Notes: generated from the letters alone by a model not told the origin. A stretch of 26,741 nucleotides of DNA from Lysobacter_K sp043738095 (GCA_043738095.1 JAYSZI010000024.1:1-26741); one strand, 5' to 3'. Shown: positions 15,475 to 24,346, numbered from the stretch's first letter. Program-made: numbers and translations.

Positions 15475-16380
15475 ATGTCGCACTCGCATAGCCACGACCG
15501 CGCCCACAGCGGCACGCGCGCGTTCGCCGCGGTCACGCTGATCAACCTCGCCTACACGGTGCTGGAAGCCGGGTATGGCTTCGCTACCAACTCGCTGGCC
15601 CTGCTGTCCGACGCGCTGCATAACCTGGGCGATGTGCTCGGGCTTGGCTTGGCGTGGGGCGCGGCGGTGATCGCCACCCGGGCACCGACGACGCGCCACA
15701 CCTACGGTTGGCGCCGCGCGACGCTGCTGTCGCCGCTGGCTAATGCCTTGCTTCTCGTAGCCTTCTCCGGCGCGCTCGGCTGGGAGGCGATCCGTCGTTT
15801 CAGCGCCCCGCCGGACATCCCGGCGCTGCCGGTAATCCTGGTGGCGACGCTTGGCATCGTCGTCAACCTCGGCGCCGCCTGGCTGGTGCGCGGAGGCCAT
15901 GATCACGACCTCAACCGCCGCGGCGCGTTTCTGCATCTGCTCGCGGACGCCGCGGTATCGCTGGCGGCAGTGTTGGCAGGCATCGGCATGTGGTGGCTGG
16001 GCTGGGCCTGGCTCGACCCGGCCACCGCCGTGCTGATCGGCGCGGTGGTTGCGATTGGCGCATTCGGCCTGCTGCGCGAGAGCTTCAACGCGGCGATGGA
16101 CGCGGTACCGCGCAGCATCGACCAGGCTGAAGTGCAGCGTTTCCTCGCTGAGCAGTCCGGCGTAACCGCGGTCCATCACCTGCACATCTGGTCGCTCGGC
16201 GCCGGCGAGATCGCGATGACCGCGCATCTGGTGCGCCCCGAAGCGGGCGACCACGATGCGTTTATCGATGGGCTCAACCACGCACTCGACCACCGCTTCG
16301 GGATCAACCACGCGACCCTGCAGGTCGAGCGAGGGACGGGCTGCGAGCACGACCGCCACGACCGCGCCCCGCACCATTGA
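15475..16380 (+). CDS. Cation diffusion facilitator (ZitB/CzcD-like metal exporter)
   Basis: A 301-residue inner-membrane protein of the cation diffusion facilitator family, which exports Zn(II) or related divalent metals in exchange for protons. Six membrane segments are visible within residues about 15–205. The metal site is represented by LLSDALHNLGD in TM2 and FLHLLADAAVS in TM5. His-rich patches occur at the N-terminus (MSHSHSHDRAHS), in the loop before TM5 (GGHDHDLNRR) and at the C-terminus (CEHDRHDRAPHH). The cytoplasmic domain shows VTAVHHLHIWSLGAGEIAMTAHL. Metal specificity is not certain; Zn is most likely. It begins 33 bp after pyrH without a clear Shine-Dalgarno site and may be co-transcribed with it. 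Its place between pyrH and frr is unusual. Confidence 0.9.
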   Translation: MSHSHSHDRAHSGTRAFAAVTLINLAYTVLEAGYGFATNSLALLSDALHNLGDVLGLGLAWGAAVIATRAPTTRHTYGWRRATLLSPLANALLLVAFSGALGWEAIRRFSAPPDIPALPVILVATLGIVVNLGAAWLVRGGHDHDLNRRGAFLHLLADAAVSLAAVLAGIGMWWLGWAWLDPATAVLIGAVVAIGAFGLLRESFNAAMDAVPRSIDQAEVQRFLAEQSGVTAVHHLHIWSLGAGEIAMTAHLVRPEAGDHDAFIDGLNHALDHRFGINHATLQVERGTGCEHDRHDRAPHH

Positions 16381-16402
16381 CGGCGCCGCCGAGGGTCAAT
16401 TC

Positions 16403-16430
16403 ATGACCGGGCGATGCGTTCGCCTATAAT
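16403..16430 (+). promoter_or_regulatory. Promoter for frr
   Basis: ATGACC (16403–16408), a 16-bp spacer and a consensus TATAAT (16425–16430) stand about 32 bp before the frr start. This gives frr transcription independent of pyrH and the intervening metal exporter. Confidence 0.7.
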
Positions 16431-16462
16431 CCGCCGCTCATCTGTCACAACCGGAACCGGCG

Positions 16463-17020
16463 ATGCTCAACGAGATCCAGAAAGACGCCCAGACCCGCAT
16501 GGCCAAGAGCATCGAAGCTTTCCGCCACGACCTGACCAAGGTGCGCACCGGGCGCGCAACCACCGCGCTGGTCGATCATCTCAAGGTCAACTACTACGGT
16601 TCCGAGATGCCGCTCACGCAGGTCGCCAGCGTTGCTGTCAGCGACTCGCGCTCGCTGACGATCACGCCGTGGGAAAAACAGATGGTGTCTGCGGTCGAAA
16701 AGGCGATCCTCGCCTCCGACCTCGGCCTCACCCCGAACACCTCCGGGACGGTTATCCGGATCAATCTGCCCGCACTGACTGAAGAGCGCCGCAAGGAGTT
16801 GTCCAAGCACGTCCACGCCGGCGGCGAGGACGCCAAGATCGCGATCCGGAACATCCGCCGCGACGCCAACCACCAGGTCAAGGAGCTGCTCAAAGAAAAG
16901 CAGATCACCGAAGACGAGGCTGGCCGCAGTGAGACCGACATCCAGAAGATCACTGACGACGCGATCAAGGGCGTCGACGACGTGGTCAAGGCAAAGGAAC
17001 AGGAGTTGATGGCGGTCTGA
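16463..17020 (+). CDS. frr: Ribosome recycling factor
   Basis: Splits post-termination ribosomes together with EF-G. The protein has exactly the usual length (185 residues) and family motifs: EIQKDAQTRMAKSIEAF, KVRTGRATTALVDHLKVNYYG, SLTITPWEKQMVSAVEKAI, GLTPNTSGTVIRINLPALTEERRKEL and the C-terminal helix with IRNIRRDANHQVKELLKEKQITED. The start is MLNEIQ at 16463; the Shine-Dalgarno is weak (GGAACCGG). A 6-bp stem (GGCGGT/ACCGCC, 17011–17027) spans the stop codon but has no T tract, so it is a poor terminator. Downstream is a 297-bp gap before uppS. Confidence 0.97.
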   Translation: MLNEIQKDAQTRMAKSIEAFRHDLTKVRTGRATTALVDHLKVNYYGSEMPLTQVASVAVSDSRSLTITPWEKQMVSAVEKAILASDLGLTPNTSGTVIRINLPALTEERRKELSKHVHAGGEDAKIAIRNIRRDANHQVKELLKEKQITEDEAGRSETDIQKITDDAIKGVDDVVKAKEQELMAV

Positions 17021-17252
17021 CACCGCCATTGCATGCGGTTCGCGGTGAACTTCCTCAGTAGGACTAGGTCACAGCTTTCGCGAAACCGGAGAAGCAAGGG
17101 AAAGATCACGTGTGCGGAAGACTGCACCTGCGCTATTCCCTCGCCGGCAAGAGTCCAGAGCCGCAGATTCAAGGCGCTGGAAATTGGTTTCGTCGCATTG
17201 GGACGGCTCCTGTCACCCAGATCCCCAGAATTTTCTGGATCCATCAGCCACT

Positions 17253-17280
17253 GGAACTCCGGAAAAATCTCACCGTCGCA
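17253..17280 (+). promoter_or_regulatory. Candidate sigma-E-type promoter before uppS
   Basis: GGAACTC (17253–17259), a 15-bp spacer rich in A, and GTCGCA (17275–17280) resemble the extracytoplasmic sigma-E consensus GGAACTT-N15/16-GTCnAA, with mismatches at the last -35 base and one -10 base. Its predicted start lies about 30 bp before the uppS ATG. The rest of the 17021–17317 gap shows only a short CCAGAA/TTCTGG stem (17225–17238) and no ORF. The downstream genes include several known sigma-E targets in enterobacteria. Confidence 0.4.
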
Positions 17281-17317
17281 GCGCCCTCGACGATCTCACT
17301 GACCCATCCTCGGCGCC

Positions 17318-18079
17318 ATGCCTGCAGAAACTCCCCAGAACGTCCGCATCCCGCGCCACCTCGCCGTCATCATGGACGGCAACGGGCGTTGGGCCGAACG
17401 CCGACGGCGCCCGCGGATCATTGGCCACCGCGCCGGGGCACGCGCGGTCAATATCTGCATCGATTTCTGCATCGCCAAGGGCGTGCAGGCACTCACTCTG
17501 TTCGCGTTTTCTAGCGAGAACTGGGGTCGGCCCGACGAGGAAGTCGGTGCGTTGATGAAGCTGTTCCTCAACGCGTTGGAACGCGAAGTCGACGAGCTGG
17601 ATCGCCGCGGCGTGCGCGTGCGTTTTATCGGCGAACGCCACCGTTTCGCCGCAGCAATTAACGCGCAGATGGCGACGGCCGAGACCCGCACCGCCGCCAA
17701 CACCGGCCTGCAACTAACCATCGCCGCGAGCTACGGGGGTCGTTGGGACGTCACCCAGGCGGCGAAATCGCTGGCGCTCGATGTTGCCGCAGGTCGCCTG
17801 GATGCCCAGGACATCGACGAGGCCGCCGTGGCCGCGCGCATGGCGCTGGCCGAGCTGCCCGCACCGGACCTGTTCATCCGTACTGGCGGCGACACCCGGA
17901 TCAGTAATTTCCTGTTGTGGCAGCTGGCCTACACCGAATTGTGGTTTACCGACACGTTGTGGCCCGAGCTGGATGCGGCGACACTGCAACGCGCGCTGGA
18001 TGACTACGCAGCCCGTGAGCGCCGTTTCGGCCTGACCGGCGCGCAGGTCGCCGCCCCGCCCAACGAGACTGCTGAATGA
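17318..18079 (+). CDS. uppS: Isoprenyl transferase (undecaprenyl diphosphate synthase)
   Basis: Condenses farnesyl diphosphate with eight isopentenyl diphosphates to make the C55 carrier lipid used for peptidoglycan and O-antigen. The 253 residues match the family (253 in E. coli). The catalytic Asp20 lies in AVIMDGNGRWA, followed by GHRAGARAV, LTLFAFSSENWGRP, the C-terminal IRTGGDTRISNFLLWQ and AYTELWFTDTLWPE. The Shine-Dalgarno is weak, but the start is fixed by the family N-terminus. It opens the envelope gene run, and its stop overlaps the cdsA start in ATGA, implying coupled translation. Confidence 0.96.
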   Translation: MPAETPQNVRIPRHLAVIMDGNGRWAERRRRPRIIGHRAGARAVNICIDFCIAKGVQALTLFAFSSENWGRPDEEVGALMKLFLNALEREVDELDRRGVRVRFIGERHRFAAAINAQMATAETRTAANTGLQLTIAASYGGRWDVTQAAKSLALDVAAGRLDAQDIDEAAVAARMALAELPAPDLFIRTGGDTRISNFLLWQLAYTELWFTDTLWPELDAATLQRALDDYAARERRFGLTGAQVAAPPNETAE

Positions 18080-18939
18080 CCCGAACCCGCCTGTTGGCCG
18101 CCCTGGTGATGGCCCCGGTTGCCATCGCCGCGATCCTGTTGCTGCCGACGCCGTGGATGATGGTGCTGGCCGCGCTGTTGTTCCTGGCGGGGCTATGGGA
18201 GTGGTTCGACCTGGCGGAAATCGAAGACCCCCTCGCCCGCAATGTGCTGCTGATCGCGCACCTGGCAATGATGGTGGCGATCGTCTGGGCTTCCCGGTCC
18301 ACCACAGGCCCCACGTTGGTGCTGTACCAGCTGGCTTCGGTGATCGGGGTGATCTGGTGGCTGCTCGCGCTGATGTGGCTGGGTCGCTTCCAGTTCGCCA
18401 GCGACCATGACACCTACGCACGCGTGTTCAAGCTCGCAGCGGGCGCGCTCGCGGTCATTCCTGCCTGGTGCGCGCTGGCGTGGCTGCATGCGAGCGACCC
18501 GGCCATAAGCCTGTTGCCGGGCACACCCAAGGGACACCTGTGGCTGCTGACCGCGCTGGCGGTCGTGTGGGCCGCAGACACCGGCGCCTATTTCGTCGGG
18601 CGCAAGTTCGGCAAGCGCAAGCTCGCGCCGCGAGTCAGCCCGAACAAAACCATTGAGGGTCTCGTCGGCGGCGTACTCGCGGGGACGATTGTGGGGTGCC
18701 TGATGGCGGTGCTGGCCGGCGCGACCACCGCGCAACTCCCAGCCGTCGCGCTGGTGGCCGTGGTGGCGGTGTTGTTCTCGGTGATCGGCGACCTGTTCGA
18801 GAGCCTGCTCAAGCGCCACGCCGGAGTGAAGGATTCGGGCCACTTGATTCCCGGCCACGGCGGCATTCTCGACCGCATCGACGGTGTGCTGGCTGCGTTG
18901 CCGGTGTTCGCGCTCGGCAAGGCCGTGCTGGGGTTCTGA
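18076..18939 (+). CDS. cdsA: Phosphatidate cytidylyltransferase
   Basis: Makes CDP-diacylglycerol from phosphatidic acid and CTP, the entry to all phospholipids, in the inner membrane. The 287 residues are strongly hydrophobic with about seven or eight membrane segments. The C-terminal family signature is complete: SPNKTIEGLVGG, then FSVIGDLFESLLKRHAGVKDSGHLIPGHGGILDRIDG. ATG at 18076 overlaps the uppS stop by four bases. A 140-bp gap with no recognisable ORF of its own separates it from dxr. Confidence 0.96.
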   Translation: MTRTRLLAALVMAPVAIAAILLLPTPWMMVLAALLFLAGLWEWFDLAEIEDPLARNVLLIAHLAMMVAIVWASRSTTGPTLVLYQLASVIGVIWWLLALMWLGRFQFASDHDTYARVFKLAAGALAVIPAWCALAWLHASDPAISLLPGTPKGHLWLLTALAVVWAADTGAYFVGRKFGKRKLAPRVSPNKTIEGLVGGVLAGTIVGCLMAVLAGATTAQLPAVALVAVVAVLFSVIGDLFESLLKRHAGVKDSGHLIPGHGGILDRIDGVLAALPVFALGKAVLGF

Positions 18940-19079
18940 AGTGGTTGATCTGGCCATCACCAGCAAGGGCAGCATGATCCTGCGCGTAGCGCCCCTCCTG
19001 AGCCGCCCGTGCGGGGTGCCGGTAGTGCACGCAACAACGGCGGCAGTCGCGGATCTCGACGCGCCCTCGGGAGCCCCGC

Positions 19080-20282
19080 ATGCGTGAGGTCGCTGTTCTC
19101 GGCGCCACCGGTTCGATCGGCACCTCGGCGCTGGACGTGATCGCGCGCCATCCCGAGCGCCTGCGCACGACCGTGCTCGCGGCCGGTCGCCAGGTCGATA
19201 TGCTGATCGCACTCTGCTGCCAGCACAATCCACGCCACGCGGTGATCGCCGACAGCGCTCTCTACCCGGCGCTGCGCGATGGCCTGCGTGCCGCGGGACT
19301 CGATACCCAGGCGCATGCGGGCGACGCGGCGCTCGAAGCGCTCGTCGCCAGCGATGTTTGCGACACCGTGGTGGCGGCGATCGTCGGCGCGGCGGGATTG
19401 CCGTCCACGTTGGCCGCTGCCCGCGCCGGCAAACGCCTGCTGTTGGCGAACAAGGAGTCGCTGGTGCTGGCCGGGGAATTGCTGATGGCCGCCGCCCATG
19501 CTGGCGGCGCGGTGATCGTGCCGATCGATAGCGAGCACAACGCGATCTTTCAGTGTTTGCCGATGGCGCGATTGCTCGACAGCACCGGGTCGGGGCGCCC
19601 CGCACATTGCGGACTCAAGCGCATCGTGCTGACCGCGTCCGGCGGGCCGTTCCGCGGCCGCAGCCGCGACAGCCTGCGCGCGGTCACGCCGGAACAGGCG
19701 ATCGCGCACCCGACGTGGTCGATGGGCCCGAAGATTTCTGTCGATTCGGCGACCTTGATGAACAAGGGCCTCGAAGTGATCGAGGCGCACCATCTGTTTG
19801 GCGTGCCCGCCGCGCAGATTGAAGTGCTCGTGCATCCGCAAAGCCTGGTGCATTCGCTGGTCGAATTCGTCGACGGCTCGACCCTGGCGCAACTGGGGCT
19901 GCCCGACATGCGCACGGCGCTCGCGGTCGGGTTCGGCTGGCCGGAACGGATCGCGTCCGGGGTCGGCGGGCTCGATCTGATCGCGCAGGGTGGCCGGTTG
20001 GATTTCGAACCACCGGACCTCGCCGCATTCCCGTGTCTACGGCTCGCGTTCGAGGCATTGATCGCCGGCGGCACCGCACCGGCGGTGCTCAACGCCGCCA
20101 ATGAAGTCGCAGTGTCAGCGTTTCTGCAGCGCCAGATCGGTTTCCTGGCGATCCCGGCGCTGGTGGAAGCCACCCTCACCGCGCTGCCCGCCACGCGGGC
20201 CGAGTCGCTGGACGCGCTGCGCGACGCCGATGCGGCAGCACGACGCCACGCCCAGGCGGCCATCACCGGTCTGGCCGCATGA
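19080..20282 (+). CDS. dxr: 1-deoxy-D-xylulose 5-phosphate reductoisomerase
   Basis: Second step of the MEP isoprenoid pathway: rearranges and reduces DXP to 2-C-methyl-D-erythritol 4-phosphate with NADPH. The 400 residues match the family (398 in E. coli). NADPH-binding GATGSIG is at residues 8–14. Active-site motifs follow: LLANKESLV, PIDSEHNAIFQ, LTASGGPFRGRS, HPTWSMGPKISVDSATLMNK and GLEVIEAHHLFG. The start has GGGAG about six bases upstream. The pathway feeds the farnesyl diphosphate used by the product of uppS two genes upstream. rseP follows after 21 bp. Confidence 0.97.
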   Translation: MREVAVLGATGSIGTSALDVIARHPERLRTTVLAAGRQVDMLIALCCQHNPRHAVIADSALYPALRDGLRAAGLDTQAHAGDAALEALVASDVCDTVVAAIVGAAGLPSTLAAARAGKRLLLANKESLVLAGELLMAAAHAGGAVIVPIDSEHNAIFQCLPMARLLDSTGSGRPAHCGLKRIVLTASGGPFRGRSRDSLRAVTPEQAIAHPTWSMGPKISVDSATLMNKGLEVIEAHHLFGVPAAQIEVLVHPQSLVHSLVEFVDGSTLAQLGLPDMRTALAVGFGWPERIASGVGGLDLIAQGGRLDFEPPDLAAFPCLRLAFEALIAGGTAPAVLNAANEVAVSAFLQRQIGFLAIPALVEATLTALPATRAESLDALRDADAAARRHAQAAITGLAA

Positions 20283-20303
20283 GCGCTGCAGTGAGCCCGC
20301 GCC

Positions 20304-21665
20304 ATGACTGAACTGCTCGGCTCGATCTGGTGGCTGCTGGTCAGCCTTGGCGTGTTGGTGACGTTCCACGAGTTCGGCCATTACTGGGTCGCGCGCCGTT
20401 GCGGCGTGCGCGTGCTGCGCTTCTCGGTCGGGTTCGGCAAACCGCTGTGGACACGCGTAGGCAAAGACGGCACCGAGTACGTGATTGCCGCGATCCCGCT
20501 CGGCGGCTACGTCAAGATGCTGGACGAACGCGAGGGCGATGTCGCCTCGAGCGACGCACCCCAGGCGTTCAATCGCCAATCGGTGTGGCGGCGGATCGCG
20601 ATCGTGATCGCCGGCCCCATCGCCAATCTGCTGCTGTGCGTGGCCTTGCTCTGGGGCATGTTCGTGATCGGCCGTCCCGACTTTGCACCAGTCGTTGGCC
20701 ACGTCCAAGGCCTGGCCGCGAGCGCTGGCCTGCAACGCGGCGACACCCTGCTGGCGATCGGCGAGCGTCCGACGCCGACTTGGAGCGAGGTGCAGCTCGC
20801 CCTGATCCCGGCCGCGCTCGACCGCGCCGACGTCGCGTTGCGCGTGCGCACGGCGGCAGGCGAGCAGGCCACGCGCCATTTGCGATTGTCCCGATTGCCG
20901 CAGACGTTCGATGAACGTCGCGCGGTCGCAGCGAGCGGCCTGACCGCCCGCCATCAACTCGTCCCGCCGGTGATCGGCCGGGTCGCGCCAGACACCGCGG
21001 CGTGGGGCGTACTCGCCGAAGGCGACCGCATCACCGCCATCGATGGGCAACCGGTAACAGCGTGGGAGGACATCAGCCCGCTGGTACAGGTACTGGGCGA
21101 ACACGGCGGCAGCGCGATGGTCGAGGTCCAACGTGCCGGCGACCGCCTCGCGCTGGAGCTGCAACCCCGGCGCACGCGTTCCGACGCCGGCGAGAGCTTC
21201 TGGGCCCTGGGCGTGGCGTCGGCCGCGGCGGCCGAGCCGCCCATGGACGCCGTGCTGCGTTACGGTCCGATGGCTGCAATCCCTGCGGCCCTGCGCGAAG
21301 GCGTGCACCAGAGCGGCGAGCTGTTCGCAATGATCGGCCGCGCGTTCAGCGGTCGCGTCTCGGTGCAGAACACCGTCGCCGGCCCTATCACCATCGCCCG
21401 CGCCGCCAATGCCTATGCCCATCATGGCCCTGCCTGGTACCTGTCGATGCTGGCCATGCTGTCGCTTAGCCTGGGTATCCTGAACCTGCTGCCAATCCCG
21501 ATCTTGGACGGCGGACACCTGCTGTATTACCTTATCGAGCTGTTCAAAGGCAGCCCCGTAAGCGAAACCGCGATGGCCGCCGGCCAGTATGTTGGCTTGG
21601 CGTTGATCGCCGGTCTCATGGGCTTGGCGTTCTACAACGACATACTGAACAACCTGGTGCGCTGA
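20304..21665 (+). CDS. rseP: RIP metalloprotease RseP (site-2 protease)
   Basis: Intramembrane zinc protease that makes the second cut in the anti-sigma factor RseA, releasing sigma-E on envelope stress. The zinc motif HEFGH is at residues 22–26 in the first membrane segment, and the third ligand Asp402 lies in PIPILDGGHLLYY near the C-terminus. Two PDZ-type regions lie between, with VVGHVQGLAASAGLQRGDTLLAIG and GVLAEGDRITAIDGQPV. The 453 residues match E. coli (450), and the ligand position is the same. It is 21 bp after dxr, with a weak Shine-Dalgarno site, and precedes bamA as in many gammaproteobacteria. Confidence 0.96.
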   Translation: MTELLGSIWWLLVSLGVLVTFHEFGHYWVARRCGVRVLRFSVGFGKPLWTRVGKDGTEYVIAAIPLGGYVKMLDEREGDVASSDAPQAFNRQSVWRRIAIVIAGPIANLLLCVALLWGMFVIGRPDFAPVVGHVQGLAASAGLQRGDTLLAIGERPTPTWSEVQLALIPAALDRADVALRVRTAAGEQATRHLRLSRLPQTFDERRAVAASGLTARHQLVPPVIGRVAPDTAAWGVLAEGDRITAIDGQPVTAWEDISPLVQVLGEHGGSAMVEVQRAGDRLALELQPRRTRSDAGESFWALGVASAAAAEPPMDAVLRYGPMAAIPAALREGVHQSGELFAMIGRAFSGRVSVQNTVAGPITIARAANAYAHHGPAWYLSMLAMLSLSLGILNLLPIPILDGGHLLYYLIELFKGSPVSETAMAAGQYVGLALIAGLMGLAFYNDILNNLVR

Positions 21666-21817
21666 AACCGCTCCATCTGCAGGGCTGATTGCGGGGCTGA
21701 GGTCGATAACACCGAACCCCAACGTCGACCCACGAGTCGCCCAGTTTTCAATACCTTGACCCGACGCACTGGAACGCCCCTTTCCTTGCGTCTACGACAC
21801 CCAACCGGACGTAATTG

Positions 21818-24298
21818 ATGACGCGACCCTTTTCCCGCCGCCTGCTTGCCCTCGCCCTCGCTTCGGCGCTCGCTTCGGCCCCGGTCATTCCCGCGTTGGC
21901 GCAGTCGGTGACACCGTTCACGGTGAGCGACATTCGTATCGACGGCCTGCAGCGGATTTCCGCCGGTACTGTCTTCACCTACCTGCCGGTAGAGCGTGGC
22001 GACACCCTCGATCAGGCCGGGGCCGGTGAGGCGATCCGCGCGCTATACAAGACTGGCTTCTTCGAGGACGTGCGCCTGGACCAGCAGGGCAGCATCCTCG
22101 TGGTTACGGTGACTGAGCGCCCGGCGATCAACAAGCTGACTCTGACCGGCAACAAGGACCTCAAGACGGAGGACCTGGTCAAGAACCTCAACGAGATAGG
22201 CATCAGCGAAGGCAGCACCTTCGACCGCCTGGCCCTCGACAAGGTCACCCAGGAACTCAACCGCGCTTACAACAATCGCGGTAAGTACAACGCCGAGATC
22301 ACCCCGACCGTAACCCGCCTGGACCGCAACCGCGTCGATGTGACGATTGCGATTAAGGAAGGCAAAGCGGCCAAGATCCGCCACATCAATCTGGTCGGCA
22401 ACGAGAAGTTTGAGCAAAAGGAGCTGCTCGACACCTGGGAGTCGGGCGAGAGCAACTGGCTGAGCTGGTACCGTCGCGATGACCAGTACTCGCGCGAGAA
22501 GCTGTCCGGCGATCTGGAGCGGCTGAACTCGTACTACCTCGACCGCGGATACGTCGATTTCAGTGTCGACTCGACCCAGGTCTCGATCAGCCCCGACCGC
22601 CAGGACATGTTCATCAGCGCCGGGCTATCCGAGGGCGAGCAATACAAGGTGTCCACAGTGCAGGTCAGCGGCGACACCGTGCTGCCCAAGGCGGAGATTG
22701 AAAAGCTGGTGCTGGTTAAGCCCGAGCAGATTTTTTCGCGGCGTCTGCTGGAAATCAGTTCGGACGCGATCACCGCCACGCTCGGCAACGTCGGCTACGC
22801 GTTCGCGCAAGTCAATGCGATCCCCGACGTCGACCGCGACAACAAGACCGTCGGCATCAACATGCAGGTGGTGCCCGGCCCGCGCGTCAACGTGCGCCGC
22901 ATCGTGTTCAAGGGCAACACCCGCAGCGGCGATGAAGTCCTGCGCCGCGAGATGCGTCAGTTTGAGGGAAGCTGGTACTCGCAGGCCGCGATCGACCGTT
23001 CCAAGATCCGCCTGCAGCAGCTGGGCTATTTCGAAACCGTCGACGTCGAAACGCAGCCGGTTGCAGGCAGCAACGACCAGGTGGATGTGGTCTACAACAT
23101 CAAGGAAACGACCTCGGGCAGTTTCGTGTTCGGCCTCGGCTTTTCTCAGGTAAGCGGACTAACCACACAGATTCAGTTGTCGGAAAACAACTTCCTCGGC
23201 AGCGGCAACCGCATCTCGATCCAGGCCAACCGCAACGACTATTTGCAGCGTTACGACTTTTCCTACGTCAATCCGTACTTCACCGACTCCGGCGTCTCCC
23301 TCGGATACAACCTGTGGTGGAAGGAGTTCGACAACTCCGACTTCAACACCGCATCGTATTCGACCACCAGCGGCGCGGCGCAGATGGTCCTGGGTGTGCC
23401 GATCAGCGAAACGGATACGGTCACGGCGCTGCTGGGCATCGACAGCAACGAAGTGCTGACGTTCCCGGGTTCAACCCCGGAGGTCATCAACGACTACATC
23501 GACGCGTTGGGCGAGCGCACGTTCCACAGCTGGCGTACGCAGATCGGCTGGGCCCGCAATTCGGTGGACAACACCTTCACCCCGACCCGCGGCATGTACC
23601 AGCGCGTCGCGGCGGAAATCGCGCTCCCGGGCTCGACTGTCGAGTACTTCAAGTTGACGTACGACATCTCCAAGTACTGGCCGTTGTCGCGCCACTTGGT
23701 GCTCAATACGCGCGCCGAACTCGGTTATGGCGACAGCTATGGCGATGCGGTGTCGCGTGATGTCTGCTTCCAGAATTTGCCACCGCTCATTCCTGATCCT
23801 GACGGTAACGGGCCGCTCCTGCCGGTGCAGCCGCCACGCCCGCCGCCAAGTAGCCCGTGCATTCCTGGCAGTTCCCCGGACTACATCAAGACCATCACTG
23901 CCGACGGCCTGCCGTTCTTCGAGAACTTCTACGCCGGCGGTGTGCGTTCCGTGCGTGGCTTCACCGACAACACCCTCGGTCCGCGCGCGGCACCGTTCGC
24001 CGGCAGTACCTTCACCCAACCAATCGGTGGCGCATTGAAGACGGTCGGCTCAGTCGAAATGTTCTTCCCCACCCTGCTCAACACCCCGGCGGCGCGGGCC
24101 TCTGCGTTCATCGATGTCGGTAATGTTTTTACTGACACCGACTCCTTCGATTCCAGCGAGTTGCGAGTTTCCACCGGCGTGGCGCTGATGTGGCGCTCGC
24201 CGATGGGCCCCATCTCGATCAGCTACGCCTACCCGGTGCGCAAGGAAGACAGCGACGAAGTCGAACGCCTGCAGTTCACCTTCGGCGGCCAGTTCTGA
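21818..24298 (+). CDS. bamA: Outer membrane protein assembly factor BamA
   Basis: Central subunit of the BAM complex that folds beta-barrels into the outer membrane. The 826-residue precursor has a signal peptide ending PALA at residue 28. Five POTRA repeats follow to about residue 430 (first one VSDIRIDGLQRISAGTVF), then a 16-strand barrel. The loop-6 signature VRGFTDNTLGP is intact and the last strand ends LQFTFGGQF with terminal Phe. Just before loop 6 lies an unusual Pro-rich segment (about 650–681) bounded by Cys650 and Cys681. ATG at 21818 is preferred over an adjacent TTG. A 152-bp gap from rseP may hold a promoter, but none is clear. lpxD follows directly; skp is missing. Confidence 0.96.
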   Translation: MTRPFSRRLLALALASALASAPVIPALAQSVTPFTVSDIRIDGLQRISAGTVFTYLPVERGDTLDQAGAGEAIRALYKTGFFEDVRLDQQGSILVVTVTERPAINKLTLTGNKDLKTEDLVKNLNEIGISEGSTFDRLALDKVTQELNRAYNNRGKYNAEITPTVTRLDRNRVDVTIAIKEGKAAKIRHINLVGNEKFEQKELLDTWESGESNWLSWYRRDDQYSREKLSGDLERLNSYYLDRGYVDFSVDSTQVSISPDRQDMFISAGLSEGEQYKVSTVQVSGDTVLPKAEIEKLVLVKPEQIFSRRLLEISSDAITATLGNVGYAFAQVNAIPDVDRDNKTVGINMQVVPGPRVNVRRIVFKGNTRSGDEVLRREMRQFEGSWYSQAAIDRSKIRLQQLGYFETVDVETQPVAGSNDQVDVVYNIKETTSGSFVFGLGFSQVSGLTTQIQLSENNFLGSGNRISIQANRNDYLQRYDFSYVNPYFTDSGVSLGYNLWWKEFDNSDFNTASYSTTSGAAQMVLGVPISETDTVTALLGIDSNEVLTFPGSTPEVINDYIDALGERTFHSWRTQIGWARNSVDNTFTPTRGMYQRVAAEIALPGSTVEYFKLTYDISKYWPLSRHLVLNTRAELGYGDSYGDAVSRDVCFQNLPPLIPDPDGNGPLLPVQPPRPPPSSPCIPGSSPDYIKTITADGLPFFENFYAGGVRSVRGFTDNTLGPRAAPFAGSTFTQPIGGALKTVGSVEMFFPTLLNTPAARASAFIDVGNVFTDTDSFDSSELRVSTGVALMWRSPMGPISISYAYPVRKEDSDEVERLQFTFGGQF

Positions 24299-24346
24299 CC
24301 CACGCCCACTGACAGCCCCGGCACCGGCGAGCCCGTGGACGGCCCC

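Noticed and set aside
14614..16377. 587-codon open frame on the minus strand across pyrH and the metal exporter
   Set aside because: It is antisense to two well-conserved genes, its translation resembles no family and is rich in Arg, His and Gln as expected from GC-rich shadow frames.
18193..19605. 470-codon minus-strand frame opposite cdsA and dxr
   Set aside because: Spans two genuine genes and their gap, with low-complexity Arg-rich translation.
20115..21722. 535-codon minus-strand frame opposite rseP
   Set aside because: Shadow of rseP, whose HEFGH and LDG motifs and length are all correct; the antisense product has no recognisable motif.
21771..21795. GGAAC … GTCTAC as a sigma-E promoter for bamA
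   Set aside because: Only 14 bp separate the two elements, about three short of the required distance (17 between GGAAC and GTC).
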